A DNA stretch of 64,000 bases from Punica granatum (GCF_007655135.1 NC_045130.1:5270001-5334000), one strand, 5' to 3'; shown: positions 48,811 to 61,342, counted from the stretch's first letter. Made by a program: numbers and translations. The notes: a model not told the origin generated them from the letters alone.

Positions 48811-51467
48811 ATATTCGAAGGAAGGAAATGATCAGGTGTAGCACGACCGATATAATTGTGAGAGCAGTTAGCGAAACGACTTCACCTGCAAAAGCCACCC
48901 ATTTAGTACATCCAATGCATTCGGGATTCTGGCCGAGCTCGATCATCATCTTACTTCTGATAGAGATAGAATAGGAAGCAAGAATATACGGTGCTAATAC
49001 ACTCGATTTATTAGACCGGATCAACTGCCGGTGTCATCATAAGTAATTTCGCTCATAAAGCTATGATCACGATATGAATATAGGTGCTAGCTACTCGTGT
49101 CGTACAAGTCCGATTCTGCGTGACGGAACTCTTTGCTCAGCCCTCTCTGAATCGGTCAAAAGTGTATCTACTATCTAGTACCATCTACATACATGCATCC
49201 ATGCAAGCATGCTAGGAGGATGAATTGATGAGCACCGCCAAAATGGTCCAATCCACCAGAAAAATTTGTGGGCACAAAGTATGAAATCAAAACACCAAAA
49301 AAATAAAAAATAAAAATAAAAAAAGTGGAAACAATGAAATAATACAAAAAGGGTCCTCTGTCATATCCAAATAATAATATCCAAACTAGGAATAATTTAT
49401 CGTAGGCCTTGCCCCATTCTCTCTCTTATTGCATGCCCAAAGGCAAAAGAAGATGTCCATCTCTATCTCTCTTTTTCTTCAAAAGCCTTTTCCCTTTCTG
49501 ACTTTTAATTGATTGTAATTTTCCTTTTTGTTATTATTATTGGAGAAAATATATTTTTCTAACTTTTTTAGCAGAAGTCGAGGTCCCTTTCATGCAACTC
49601 ACGGCATTCATATCTCCCGACCAATTTTCACATCTGGTCTTTTCCAAATTTATAGACTTCAATGGGACATCACAAATCAAATTCATCAATGCCCCCAATT
49701 GTCGGTTTGAGACTTTATCCGGTGAGTTGACAAATTAATGGTCATTAAATAACTGCATGGAAGCTTTTCTTCAAGAAATTTCTCATATGTTCGAGGTTCG
49801 CATGATATATGTTCACTATGTGCGGTTTTTTTTTTTTGTGTGTGTATAAATTACAACTTTCTAGTTGTAGCACCAACAAATCAACTAGCCATTAGTTAAG
49901 CAAAGAAAAAGAATCCAAAGACAAGAAAATATCTTTGTCACCAAATAGAATGGAATGATAACATTAATATCTAACTATTTGACCAGAAAAATCTTGGGTA
50001 GGAGGCCTAATGACCACCGAGTTCAATTGAGAGAACAATATTTACTCCAACAAATCATTTTGAATCTAGAAACGTTTTGTGGTAAGGCTCAATCTACCGA
50101 CAGGTCGAGACACGACTCGACTGGTGCCGAGAGTGTGTTTTGGATTAAGCCGGACGCGTGTACGTCAAGGTATGTCTCGATTGATCGGTAAGAGATTCAA
50201 TAAGGAAAACAGTTCAGAATAAATCATAGGTCGAGATCTTAATTTAATTTCCAATTGAATTGGATGGTCGACTAGCTTCTACACATTTCGAAAATACATA
50301 TAGAAAGTCAAAATGGCTTTGCTTTGCCCACAGAGATATTGCATATACAGTCTCTAATGAAGTGGGTGGAGGAAAAAAAAAATGAAGCCTAGCTACCATT
50401 TCACTCCACCAATTAAATTCTCAAGTTAATAAGCCCAAATTTGCCTTACCTAATTCCCATCATCTGATCACCAGATTACATTTCCCAATTTGGTAACCAA
50501 ATCTTATATCTCAGATGCATGGAGCTGCAATCATTATATATATATATATATATATGCATAACTTCCAAAAATTAATATCTATCACCTTACTAATTTGAGA
50601 TTTCTTAGTATTCGAAAATGCAATAGGAACCAATTAATTCAATTTGAGCCAGATTCCATTAAGAGGTAAAATTCTCCTAGAATGAATTTTATCAATTCAC
50701 AATACTCGAATACAAGGCCTTGTTCAACTCACATTGATTTTTTCTTTTTATTAATTTCATATGAAGAAAAAAGGATAATGCAAGTGCTTAAATTCAGGTT
50801 TACTTAATTGGAATATAGAACTTTGAATCTGACTCGGTATATGTAAATTCTTGTTGCAATATATGGTGAAGCTACCACATCATTGATATCCGTCTCTGTC
50901 TAACGAAATTTTATGAACAATATGAGTTGGTTCAAATAATTTAATGCATATTATCCTTAAACAAGGTTTTGATTTCGACTCTTGCGTTCAGAAAAAATTC
51001 ACCCTGAAAATTTTTTATCTTTTAGCGAGTCGATCCAACTCGATTCTAGATCAATTGAGATTCATTGGACTTTCAAATAACAGGTTATGCATAACAAAAC
51101 TATATAATAATATCAATTAAAGTACAAGGACTCCTCCATATTGGGCTTGAGATCAAATCGTGGAACTGATAGTATTAAATCAATTAAACATTTAATATTG
51201 GTTAATTATTACTCTAATAATATTGAACTCGCGAGAGGAGGAGAGATGTCATTGTCATTGAAATTTTTTTTCCCATGGTTTATATTTATCTTTTAAATCA
51301 CACTCACATAACAGTCGAGTGATCCTTTCTGGAACACTTTATAGATTAAAAAAGACAATTAACGTGGAAAAACATAGAAACAAACAAGCAAGTCCCCCTC
51401 TTGCAAAGAATTTTGCTCCCTTAATTAATTAATTAATTAATCAATCAATTACACATGCCACTCAAGG

Positions 51468-51500
<33 letters not shown>

Positions 51501-54273
51501 CGAGTTTAAGTTCTTCCTATAAAACGCGAAATGTCAAATTAAAACCGTGTCGACTACTCTATCTCGATTTAAGTCATTATGTGCTCTGTGTGTGTGTGTT
51601 TTTAAATTTTTTTTTGCTAAAATATTATAGAAACCTAGTACTGGCCTTTTCTTATTTTTCTCGAATTTTTCTGGCACTGAGAAAAAGTAAGTGATTGCTT
51701 CTTCTTTTTTTTCCCTATTGGGATTCCATAAAGTGGCCATAATTAATAACGGCTGATTGCTTTTTCATCATGGTCTCACACATGAGACAAGGTCCAGCTT
51801 TTGCATGGCAAAGAGCAAAGCCTCTCCCCACACCCAACCCCAAATTGCTTGGGCATATTGTGCAATAGCGATTGAGGAGAAGAGGAAGAGATGATGAAAA
51901 GACTCTTTAATATCTTTATATGGAAGCGTTGGTGATCACAATTAATGCAAAAAAAAAAAAAAGATCTTTCTTGATCCAATTTGTGGTGCTTAATTGTCAA
52001 ATGCTCTCGATGAAAAAAGTTGAGATAAGATCTCTTTATCCACATGTATAAACGTGTAGAGCCAAAATACCACTTTATAATTTGTCATTTGTCAATATAA
52101 GTTCGATCGGGCCAATAATTATTTAAAAGGTATTCATAAACGTTGACGATGAAATTTATATCGTACACAACGGTATCTATATTCCGTAACGTTATCTCTA
52201 ATTACCTCAACGGGATTGAGAAGTTGAGTCAAGCAAGACTGATTAACTTCTAATTTATCACATGTACACGAAGTTTATAATTACATGACAAAATGGAATT
52301 AATCTTGATTACATCAAATTATTATGGAATTAATTACTTAATCTTGATTATATCAAATTGTTATGGAATTAATTAAGAGAAAATAAGAGGAAGATGAAAC
52401 CAAAAAAAAAATCACAAAAAGGGGGAGGGTGGGCTGTGTTTTTGTCATATATAATGAGAAGAGAGTGGTCACGGGTTTCATTTGACCTCCTTACTCATTC
52501 ACTCTCCCCCACCATATGGCCATACTCGTTTTTGCACATTCACTTCCAACCCATATGCCCCACCCTCCAATTACTTCCTCAATTGGAATATACTGTCCAC
52601 TTCTTTATTTTTCTAAGGAAAAGATTTACAACGACGCCTCCTATATTTTCAGGCTTAAATTTCCTTCTAACAGATCGATCGTTTTTCCATTATTGCGTTT
52701 ATGACATCCATCAGTTATTAAACGGGCAATATATTATAAATGAATGAAACATATTTTAGCGCACATTCATGTTGTACACTGCGTATGAACAACATGCTTA
52801 ATTTCTATGGATTTTAGCTTGTTCGTTTCCAGATGTCGTTATGAGAAATGATCCACATTATTGACGAGATCAGGATATAACCATAACTTTTTTATTTCAT
52901 TTTGAGGTTGGGTGTCTCTATATATGCACTCTATTCTTTTCTCTAGCAAGTAAAGAAAAAAAATATATTTTTTATTATATATATTTGGTGGACGTGGCTG
53001 CAACTAATAAGAGAGCCCTCAATAAAAAGAGCGCCAACTCATCCATCAAGGAAACGTACACAGAAACCAATAGGAATTGAATCAATAACTAGTTTGAAAC
53101 TTGTTTCTTTTATATCGGTCTCAATTCAATTCTTATGAACGAAAATAATTCTTGTGGAAGAATTTATGCTTTTATAATTCAATCATACTCTAACTGAATT
53201 AATTAAAACATATTAATTTATTTTTACTTAACTTCACTCCATTCTAACTCTAAATAATTATATTTATTTGGGATTGTAATGATTGTGTTGTTGAATTATG
53301 AAAAAAAATAATAATGAATAGTTAAGAGAAAATAATGATTGTGTTGTTGAATTATGGAAAAAGTAATGAATAGTTGAGATAATTTAGTATTAAAAATTGA
53401 ATTGAAGATAAATAAATATAAAAAAATTGAAAAAAAAAAAGAAAAAAATAATTGTATTGTTGAATTGAAAATAAGTGGAGTAAAAATAAAAAAAAATATT
53501 TATCAAATAATGTGTTAAATTTTTAAATATCAACATATGCACGTAAAAAACAAAACAAAAAAGGCGTATACAGACAATTAATAACTTGTCGTTTGTCTCT
53601 TTATATGGACTTTGGTGAAGTTTTAGTCAATTTATAACTTAAATTTTGTTGAGTAGGTAATATGTTTAATCCAGAAAGTTAAAAGAATCAAATCAAATAT
53701 TGTTTGTAGCGAGTGCCAGTACGAAACACATGTCGAATTTTAATATGTTTTACGGTACCTGCAGACCAATTGCTTTGCTTCCTTCCATGTTCTTCAGCTT
53801 GTTCCATTTTCTTCGACTTTTTTTTTTGCTATAATATATAAGAAGAACAGTTAAGTGTCAGAAAAACAACAATAGCCCACACGTGGAGTTTATACTACGT
53901 TTGCAGCTTTTTTCTTCTATAAATTCATAATTAATGTGATGGATAGTGTTTTAGAGGTAAAGGTTTAAATTTGATTTGTTCCAAAAAATTGGCACAAGAT
54001 GTTAGGTTTGCTTCATTAATTTTGTTTTTCATTTGCCGGGTAATAAAGTCACTTTCCTGCATTCAATTAATTTATAATTATTATTTTTTTCTATCCAATC
54101 TGTATTATCCCTTATGTTACTCAGAAACTCAATGAATTTTGACTAATTCAAGTTCGAGTTGGAATCGGTCTATTAAAAGATAAAACTCCGTCGTTCGTGA
54201 ATTTTTCTATTCACAAGATTTGAATCCGAATTCTTATTAAAAGAAGAAAGTCTTGAATTACCTAAACTATTTC
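48811..54273. other. Gene-free AT-rich intergenic region, right part
   Basis: It contains AT tracts at 50535-50555 and 51468-51494, an AATT run at 51421-51441, two copies of the dispersed repeat (50641-50710 plus, 50965-51070 minus), a roughly 40-bp duplication at 52301-52380, and a period-57 duplication at about 53274-53380 followed by A-rich DNA. Open frames here (for example 49528-49710 and 52394-52747) show no family features. Confidence 0.6.
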
Positions 54274-54540
54274 ACATTGGGTATGAGCAATTACGATTAT
54301 TAATTATGATATGCTCGAAACAAGAAAAGAAAGAAAATGGTGAGTTTTGCTTGTGTATATACTTTTTAATCTTGTAAACTTTTAAACATATATAGACATA
54401 TTTATAACATTGGGTATGAGCAATTACGATTATTAATTAGATATGCTCAAAACGAGAAAAGAAAAATGAAAATGGTGAGTTTTGCTTGTGTACATACTTT
54501 TTAATCTTATAAACTTTTAAATATATATAGACATATATAT
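54274..54540. repeat. Two-copy tandem repeat, period 133 bp
   Basis: The unit starting ACATTGGGTATGAGCAATTA occurs at 54274 and again at 54407. The copies agree closely over their full length, with a few substitutions and small indels. They lie 0.7-1.0 kb upstream of the NAC ATG. Confidence 0.9.
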
Positions 54541-54819
54541 CACGTGTCTCAGGATATAAGCTAATAACATAATACGTACATGGACTTGTAAATCTAGAAG
54601 TATGTACGATGGTAGATATATTATAATTATATAAATGGGTAAAATAGAGCAATTCGAATAAGAGAATTACGAAAGGTCCAAGGCCACTATACCTCGATAT
54701 CTCTATATATATAGTGCGTGTATTAAGTGGGAGCTGTAGTCACCCTTGTCCTATAATTGACATGACATTGTCTTTGGCCTTAAAATTAACACTTCTCTCA
54801 TCTTATTAACGCGTAGCTG

Positions 54820-54822
<3 letters not shown>

Positions 54823-54859
<37 letters not shown>
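54823..54859. repeat. (CT)n microsatellite upstream of the NAC gene
   Basis: About 18 CT units, 380-420 bp upstream of the NAC start codon, followed by further pyrimidine-rich leader-like sequence (to about 55030). Confidence 0.95.
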
Positions 54860-54862
<3 letters not shown>

Positions 54863-55187
54863 CATTCCCATGTATTGTAGTGTAGTGTAGTAGGGCCTTT
54901 GAAAGCTCTATAGGTCTTTCTATTAACTCCCACTCCTCCCCATACCATTCCATATAATAATCCCACTCTCGCATCATCATCATCATCTTCTTCTTCTCAA
55001 TTCTGCCTCCTCCTTCTCCCCCTAATCTTCATAGACAAATAGATAGAGCTAGAGATACAGATTTCTTGCATAATAGTTGTCGATCGATTGGAGAGGCTTG
55101 ACGAGACGATTATCTTAGCAAGTCAGCCAAACTATTGTATATGTGCGCTCTCTTTCTGTGAATCTGATCGGAACGACATAAGGTTGA

Positions 55188-55193
55188 ATGTGA
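55188..55193 (+). promoter_or_regulatory. Minimal AUG-stop upstream ORF in the NAC leader (with a 6-codon uORF at 55141-55161)
   Basis: ATG immediately followed by TGA sits 47 bp before the NAC ATG. A second uORF, ATG TGC GCT CTC TTT CTG TGA, occupies 55141-55161. AUG-stop elements can stall ribosomes and regulate translation and mRNA decay (known for boron control of NIP5;1). This matters only if transcription starts upstream and no leader intron removes it; an acceptor-like TTGCAG ends at 55222. Confidence 0.4.
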
Positions 55194-55240
55194 GGTTTCC
55201 CAACTTGGTGCACATATTGCAGTTGTGAATTGACCACACC

Positions 55241-57776
55241 ATGAGTCAGGAGGACAACGGGAGGGACGAGCACGAGCACGACATGGTGATGCCGGGCTTC
55301 CGGTTCCACCCCACCGAGGAAGAGCTGGTCGAGTTCTACCTCCGTCGTAAGGTTGAGGGGAAACGATTTAATGTCGAGCTCATCACTTTTCTTGATCTTT
55401 ATCGATATGACCCGTGGGAACTTCCTGGTACGGGTCCTAAAGCTTAATTTCCACAGTCCAAATGCAAGATTCATGTGTGCACGTACTCAAATATTAATTC
55501 CTTGTTTGATTTGTTTTGTGTATGAGCAGCTTTGGCGGCGATTGGGGAGAAGGAGTGGTTCTTCTACGTGCCGAGAGACCGTAAGTACCGGAACGGGGAC
55601 CGGCCGAATCGCGTCACCACTTCTGGGTACTGGAAGGCGACCGGGGCCGACAGGATGATCCGAGGAGAGAACTCCCGGCCGATCGGGCTCAAGAAAACCC
55701 TAGTTTTCTACTCGGGAAAGGCTCCCAAAGGGATTCGAACCAGTTGGATCATGAACGAGTATCGCTTGCCTCAGCACGAGACGGAGCGCTCTCAAAAGGT
55801 ACACAAACTACTCCACAGTTAAGTTGTTGAAGAACAACCTACCATAATCGTATAGGGTTTGGCAAATTAATTAATGTTGCTATAAACCAAACCTAATGAG
55901 GGACCAAATTAAAGCCCGTTGTTCTTTAATTTCTATCACGCTCTCTGGAAAACCCTAGCTGAAATTGACTTCCTTCCACCATTTCAAAATTATTAATTTA
56001 TTCTCCAATTATTATAATTTTTTTGGAGCTTATAATAAATATTTCCTACACAAATTTCAAGAAAACAAACATTCACGAGAACTTTCAATTCACCGTCGAC
56101 ACATTAAATTCTTGTGTTGTACTGATCAATATGAATGAACAGAACATACAGATCCTTTTCTCTTGGTATGTATGACAGAACAAATCCAGACTTGGGGTCC
56201 TTGGAAATTTCACAGTTTAGTCTCATTCCATTTAATGGATCGGAGTACTAACAAGCCTCAATTTCACCTTTTATGGAATGATTCTACTAATTGATCAAGA
56301 AATTCATATATTATACGAATCCACTTCTTAAAAATTTGTTTCGATTGAAAATTTGGAAGAGTTACGACTCTATATACAGCTTAATTTCTAGTCTCTCGGT
56401 CGATTGAAAATTTGGAAGAGTTACGACTCTTTTATTATACTCTCGGAGCTGGCATAGAAGTATATCGTTTTGAATTGGCATAGCAAGTCAAATTTGAATA
56501 GTGCCCGCAGTTAGAGATCGATCTAGGGACTAGAAGGCAGATGATTTTCATTCGGTTGTAATCTCAGAGCTGGTATAAAGGTATCATTTTGGACAGCTTC
56601 TAACAAGTCCGGTTTGATGAATGAATATAACTAGTGAAAAATGCCGAATTCTAAAGCAATGCCTGGCAAAATCTATGTGAGTTTGAAATCATGTATATCT
56701 AAGACGCTGAATGATGCATTACGACTCGTATACTACTTCCCCGTTATCGTATACTACTTAAAATGACCCAACTTTATCATTCTTATAAGTGCTTCAATCG
56801 GATGTGCATTTATGATTAAATCGGTTTGAACTACGTCTATTGCTAAATTGCATTGAGTTGATGGCTTATTACCAATAGCGCTGTCTAGCTATTTATGAGT
56901 TTGTCAAATTATACCCCGAGCATATCCAATGGGTACAAGTTAATGAGACTGAAACATAATTCCGTGCCGGTGTTGTAGGAGTACTTTATTTGCGATTTTC
57001 ATCTTTAATACCAAATTATACTCCATGCAAATCTTAGTTTGTGTTCCCGTTTCATTTATTGCATTTGATCGATTCATATGTTCCTCGTGCAGGTGGAAAT
57101 TTCGTTATGCCGCGTTTACAAGAGGCCAGGAGTGGAAGACCACCCTTCGCTGCCTCGCTCTTCTTCGCTCGGGACCAAGCCATCATCCTCATCCCGTCTG
57201 GCCTGCACCTTAAGCTCAGCAAATAAGAAGCATTACAATATTGAGATCATGGAAAGACAGCTCCAAGCTCATAACAATGCTAGCCAGATCAACAACGAGA
57301 ACAACAACAGCAGCATTGAAAAGATGACCGAAACCGATGGCAGCTGCAGCAGCTCTGATGTCTCAATCGCCCTTGGCCTCTCGAGGCACGATACCGCTGC
57401 CTACTGTCCGCTGGTGGAGGTCAACAACGGGATTTCCCTCCTTCAACCCCAGCCACCAAAGACTAACTTGCCTTCGGCTTCTTCTTCTTCTTCGGGCTGT
57501 TCGCTGGTTCCATTTACGGTGGATGAGCTTCACACTATAGTTAACTACCAGCATCAGCAGCAACCCGAGCAGCTAGTGCACCACCAGTTTTACGGGCACC
57601 AGTCGGCCGAGTCGACACAGTTGTTGATCTCACCAAATCAGCTGAGCAGTAGCAAGATACCGATCGGGACACTTCAGGCTGCTGCCACGAATTTCTCTGA
57701 CCGGCTTTGGGATTGGAATCCTGTCCCCGAGACTAATAGACCATTACCTGATCAGTTTGGGAGCCACTTCAAGTAG
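55241..57776 (+). CDS. NAC035: NAC transcription factor, NAC035/LOV1 type
   Basis: Three exons (55241-55427, 55530-55798, 57093-57776) join to 379 codons plus stop, with introns at the two standard NAC positions. The NAC DNA-binding domain spans about residues 17-165: [20 protein letters not shown] (A), [12 protein letters not shown] (B), [20 protein letters not shown] (C), [10 protein letters not shown] and [16 protein letters not shown] (D), then [13 protein letters not shown] (E). The [16 protein letters not shown] segment and the RPGVEDHPS exit are specific to the LOV1/NAC035 group, which in Arabidopsis delays flowering and affects cold response. The C-terminal half is a Ser/Asn/Gln-rich activation-type region ending near LWDWNPVPE. 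No membrane anchor. Intron 2 is long (1294 bp) and carries internal duplications. Nuclear location and regulatory role are by homology. Confidence 0.94.
56341..56430. repeat. 31-bp direct repeat in NAC intron 2
   Basis: A 31-bp word beginning TCGATTGAAAATTTGGAAGA is identical at 56341-56371 and 56400-56430 (period 59). A second, diverged pair (TCTCGGAGCTGGCATA... at 56441 and TCTCAGAGCTGGTATA... at 56562, period about 121) follows. Confidence 0.9.
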
Positions 57777-58670
57777 AAGAAACTGTGAAAGGGCTCGTTG
57801 GGTCGACAGATACATATATCTTACCTTATACACGTACAATGACCTGTGTTATGCAAGTTCCAATTAATTTTCACCTCTAGTTCTTCCTAATTCTATTGCT
57901 TTACGATTAATGACATAATTATAATCTATTGAATTTTGGCTACTGTTGTTCAATTAATGAAATTCGAGTTAATTTCACCTACGACTAGCTAGCTAGGGTT
58001 TTCAAATTTGATCCATTTGTACGAAAATCCTTCATCTACAAACTGGTAGTTATATCGAATTCGGGGCAACATCTCGCTTCGCCCTTACACATGCTGGGAT
58101 GCCATTCCATATTTTTCCGAGAAACAATCTTCGCGTACATACAGATATGCCGTACTCAATGCACGTATAAGTTAGAGCTGACAAACGATTAATTCCGCCT
58201 CACACGATCGGCGCAAGATATAGACAGATGATGACGATAATATCAGGCGTATATGCTATACATATATCATATTGGGTTCATATATATGCCCACGGACGGG
58301 GCAATAACAGTGCGGGTAGCAATCTCAGAAGACAGGAGTGGTTGGTCGACAATGTCAACAATTACATTAACCAATTAGCGGATATCAGATCACAGAAGAA
58401 TTGTCCCTTAGCCCTTATATATTGGGTTGATGAAGTGGAAGATTTAACTAATTCCCCACCGGATGATGCAACTCTTATCTTTGTAAGAACCAAGAAATGT
58501 ATACATATATGCATGCATGTTATTATATATATATATATATATAAGAGCATCTATATCACAATATATATATTAATAAAATTTTGAGCCAGTATCTTATACT
58601 GCTACCTCATTGAAATTGAAACCGTTTTTTGTGACAACGTCTTCACACTGCCATATTATTAGAATTCTAA

Positions 58671-58851
58671 GGGCCTGTTTGGTTTGATAAAATTATTTTA
58701 GAATCATGATTTTGATTTTAACTCTACCCACTACACAACAAAAACACACGTTTCCCAAGTCAAATTTATAATACCATCTCATTTGTCTTTTTCCACAATC
58801 AAAATCAAAATCAAAATCAAAATTACTTTAACTCTGAAACCAAACGCCCCC
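58671..58851. mobile_element. Tourist-like MITE (PIF/Harbinger type), 181 bp
   Basis: The left terminus GGGCCTGTTTGGTTTGA pairs with the reverse complement of the right terminus GGGGGCGTTTGGTTTCA as imperfect inverted repeats. Both ends are flanked by TAA (58668-58670 and 58852-58854), the 3-bp target duplication of PIF/Harbinger MITEs. No coding capacity. Same core as the element at 36144-36373. Confidence 0.8.
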
Positions 58852-60903
58852 TAAGTTCTTTCATATAGACACATCAATCTATTTATATTTTATAAATCTT
58901 TAACAATTTTAAAAATATAATTTCTTAATTCACCGAAAAATATAATTTCTTACTAAAATAAAACTTTCCGCTATTAATATATGCAATATTTTTTAAATGA
59001 TATCTTAAATGTATGTTATTACTGAAAAGTTGCTTGATATGATTTATTGCAATTGAATGTTTCGGTAATTTATAGAAATAGCATATGGTGGAAGCTATTT
59101 TCGCAGCCACTAATACTATTTTCACAGCCTAATCCACTGAATGGACAAATATATCCATGAATTGATGAATCTCTTTTCCGAATTATCCCATCTCTCCCAC
59201 CCTGATATCAGATATCACATATCCAAGCCATCCATGACATGCAGAGAGACTGAGAAGGAGAAGGCAATGGGGTAGATCGATGATCCATATATATAGCATT
59301 TACAATCGAGAGCTCTAGAAGTACTGAATGTGTTGGCTGGCTGTGCGTCCAGTTGTATCATCTAGGTATAATTGTCAATAACGTTAGCGGCAAGAGATCG
59401 ACTTAATTCTGAAATATGGAGTGCTCTCTAATATCACATATCTCATCATTATGAATCAACACGTTTAGATGTATACGCTATATAGATCTCGCCCGATATT
59501 CTAAAAAACAATGAACGATTTCCGGCGAAAAGTAAAACCGAATAAATTAATTTCCAGAAGGTAGGCGATGAAGCCGCGTGAATAGCTGGCTCTACTAGAA
59601 AGAGAGACAGGACCATTATATATGCGCATGTTGTGGAGCTAATGACTGAACAGTCTCTTTATAGGGCTTTTTGAACTTTAGCTGCTTGCTTGTTCTTCTT
59701 TTCCATTAAATTCATCCCTACGGCCAAAATCCAAATATGACTTTGTGATTGTCAACTAGATCAGAAATCAAAAGTCAAGTCATAAGCTCAATTGGGAATC
59801 ACGGATCATATTTTGACAATTAGATGAACACCATTTAGTTCTATCGGGATTGAAACTCGCGTGACGGTACCCGGGTCATATGTAGCTATAGCTTGCTTCG
59901 GACTTATAGGGTCCTCTCTCAGCGTGACACTGAAGATTAACCAAAATCCATACATAGTTTCGTCAAAACCGTGATTGATAACATGCTCATTTACGGGATC
60001 TTCCTCATTTGTTTAGTTGAAAAAAGAAGCTATAAACTTCCAAGTCTCTTAGTTGGAAAAAGAAGCTATATAACTTCCAAGTCTAAGGATAAATGTCATC
60101 AACTAACTTATAAGTGAAACATTCAAATAATAATGATTTCCATAATGACACCATAATTGAATGCATTATATGGGATATTTATACCTTGAGGGTCTAGATG
60201 TAATTTTGTATAACTTGCATATTATCAATACATTTCAAGTCAGCACAATTATTTTGTTGTATTAGATCTATATACCTCCCCCGTAATCGAGGAAAAAAAA
60301 AAGCACCACTATTAGATCACAATATCTCATATCAAAAATACTAAATCCTCATAAGTAATATGCCTGTAAATTCTCTTAATTCAAAATTTCACTTACATTT
60401 ATTGAATAGTATTGGATATTGTGTAAATTACGGTTCATGTGTGAAATTTTGAATTAGAAAGATTTTTAAGTTGATTATTAGGAGAATATAAAAAAGACTC
60501 ATCTTATATTCACGGATACAAGTGGCCTTTTGAATTATCTCTTTCATCTATCTAGCTAGGTCTACTAGGTGGTGGCCCCTATTTCATAATTAGTGAAGCA
60601 CAACCATATATTCCTAAAACAAAGCTTGTATTAAGAGTTTGGTCCTTAAACTGTACAATGTCATCCTCCTTAATTACGCTGCAATTATTCGCCCGGCCCT
60701 CTCTGTTCTATTAATGAAGAGGACTTATTAAAATGATGACATGCACGTAAACGGTATTACGACATACATATAGGGAAAGTAAGGCAATACGGCCATACAC
60801 GTCGCGACATGTACGGTTCAATTGGCTTATGAGGTGCTCGTGATCTTTGAGAAAAAAATGTCTCGTCATCAACGAGAATACAGGTGCCATGAATTAGAAT
60901 AAG

Positions 60904-61005
60904 ATGGGCCATGGCCCAATTAGAAAAATTGGACCAGCCCAGTCAAATACAAAACCGGGCCCGATCGGGAGGCCCGAAGTGGGTCTCTTTGCTGGGCCCG
61001 GCCCA
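60904..61005. promoter_or_regulatory. Site II-type motif cluster in the NDUFB3 promoter
   Basis: TGGGCC or its complement GGCCCA occurs at 60904-60909, 60912-60917, 60993-60998 and 61000-61005, the nearest 98 bp upstream of the ATG. Site II elements are well described in promoters of nuclear genes for respiratory-chain subunits, which fits the gene downstream. Confidence 0.65.
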
Positions 61006-61102
61006 TTAATTTCCATCATGTTCTTCGGGTCGCCGAGTCGATTTTGCAGCGAGAGCAAGAGAGGAAGCTAGCAAGCAGCAGGGAGAGAGAGAGAGATCGG
61101 TA

Positions 61103-61324
61103 ATGGCGAAACCATTGGGACCCACCGGGGAGTTCTTCAAGAGGAGGGACGAGTGGAGGAAGCACCCGATGCTGACGAATCAGCTCCGCCACGCCACTCC
61201 CGGCCTCGGCATCGCCCTCGTTGCCTTCGGCATCTACCTCGTCGGCGAGCAGGTCTACGACAAGCTCTACAAGCCCTCCGACCACCACCACCACCAGCAC
61301 TCCCCGTCCTCTTCTTCTCACTGA
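61103..61324 (+). CDS. NDUFB3: Mitochondrial complex I subunit NDUFB3 (B12)
   Basis: Intronless CDS of 73 codons plus stop. The start MAKPLGPTGEFFKRRDEWRK and the block HPMLTNQLRHATPGLGI are nearly invariant in plant B12 subunits; a single membrane helix follows (about residues 32-48, GLGIALVAFGIYLVGEQ), then a His/Ser-rich tail. It is an accessory subunit of the NADH dehydrogenase membrane arm in the inner mitochondrial membrane; no cleavable presequence is visible, as usual for this subunit. Length matches the family. A likely 3'UTR intron begins 18 nt after the stop. Confidence 0.93.
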   Translation: MAKPLGPTGEFFKRRDEWRKHPMLTNQLRHATPGLGIALVAFGIYLVGEQVYDKLYKPSDHHHHQHSPSSSSH

Positions 61325-61342
61325 TAAGCACTGTAATCCCAG

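Larger units (their letters stand above)
57777..61102. other. Gene-free intergenic region between NAC035 and NDUFB3
   Basis: The first about 200 bp are the probable NAC 3'UTR. A plus-strand frame at 58228-58584 runs into an AT tract (58524-58543) and has no family features. A MITE lies at 58671-58851. A roughly 35-bp direct repeat (GAAGCTATA..ACTTCCAAGTCT) occurs at about 60025-60085. Site II-type motifs start at 60904. Confidence 0.6.
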
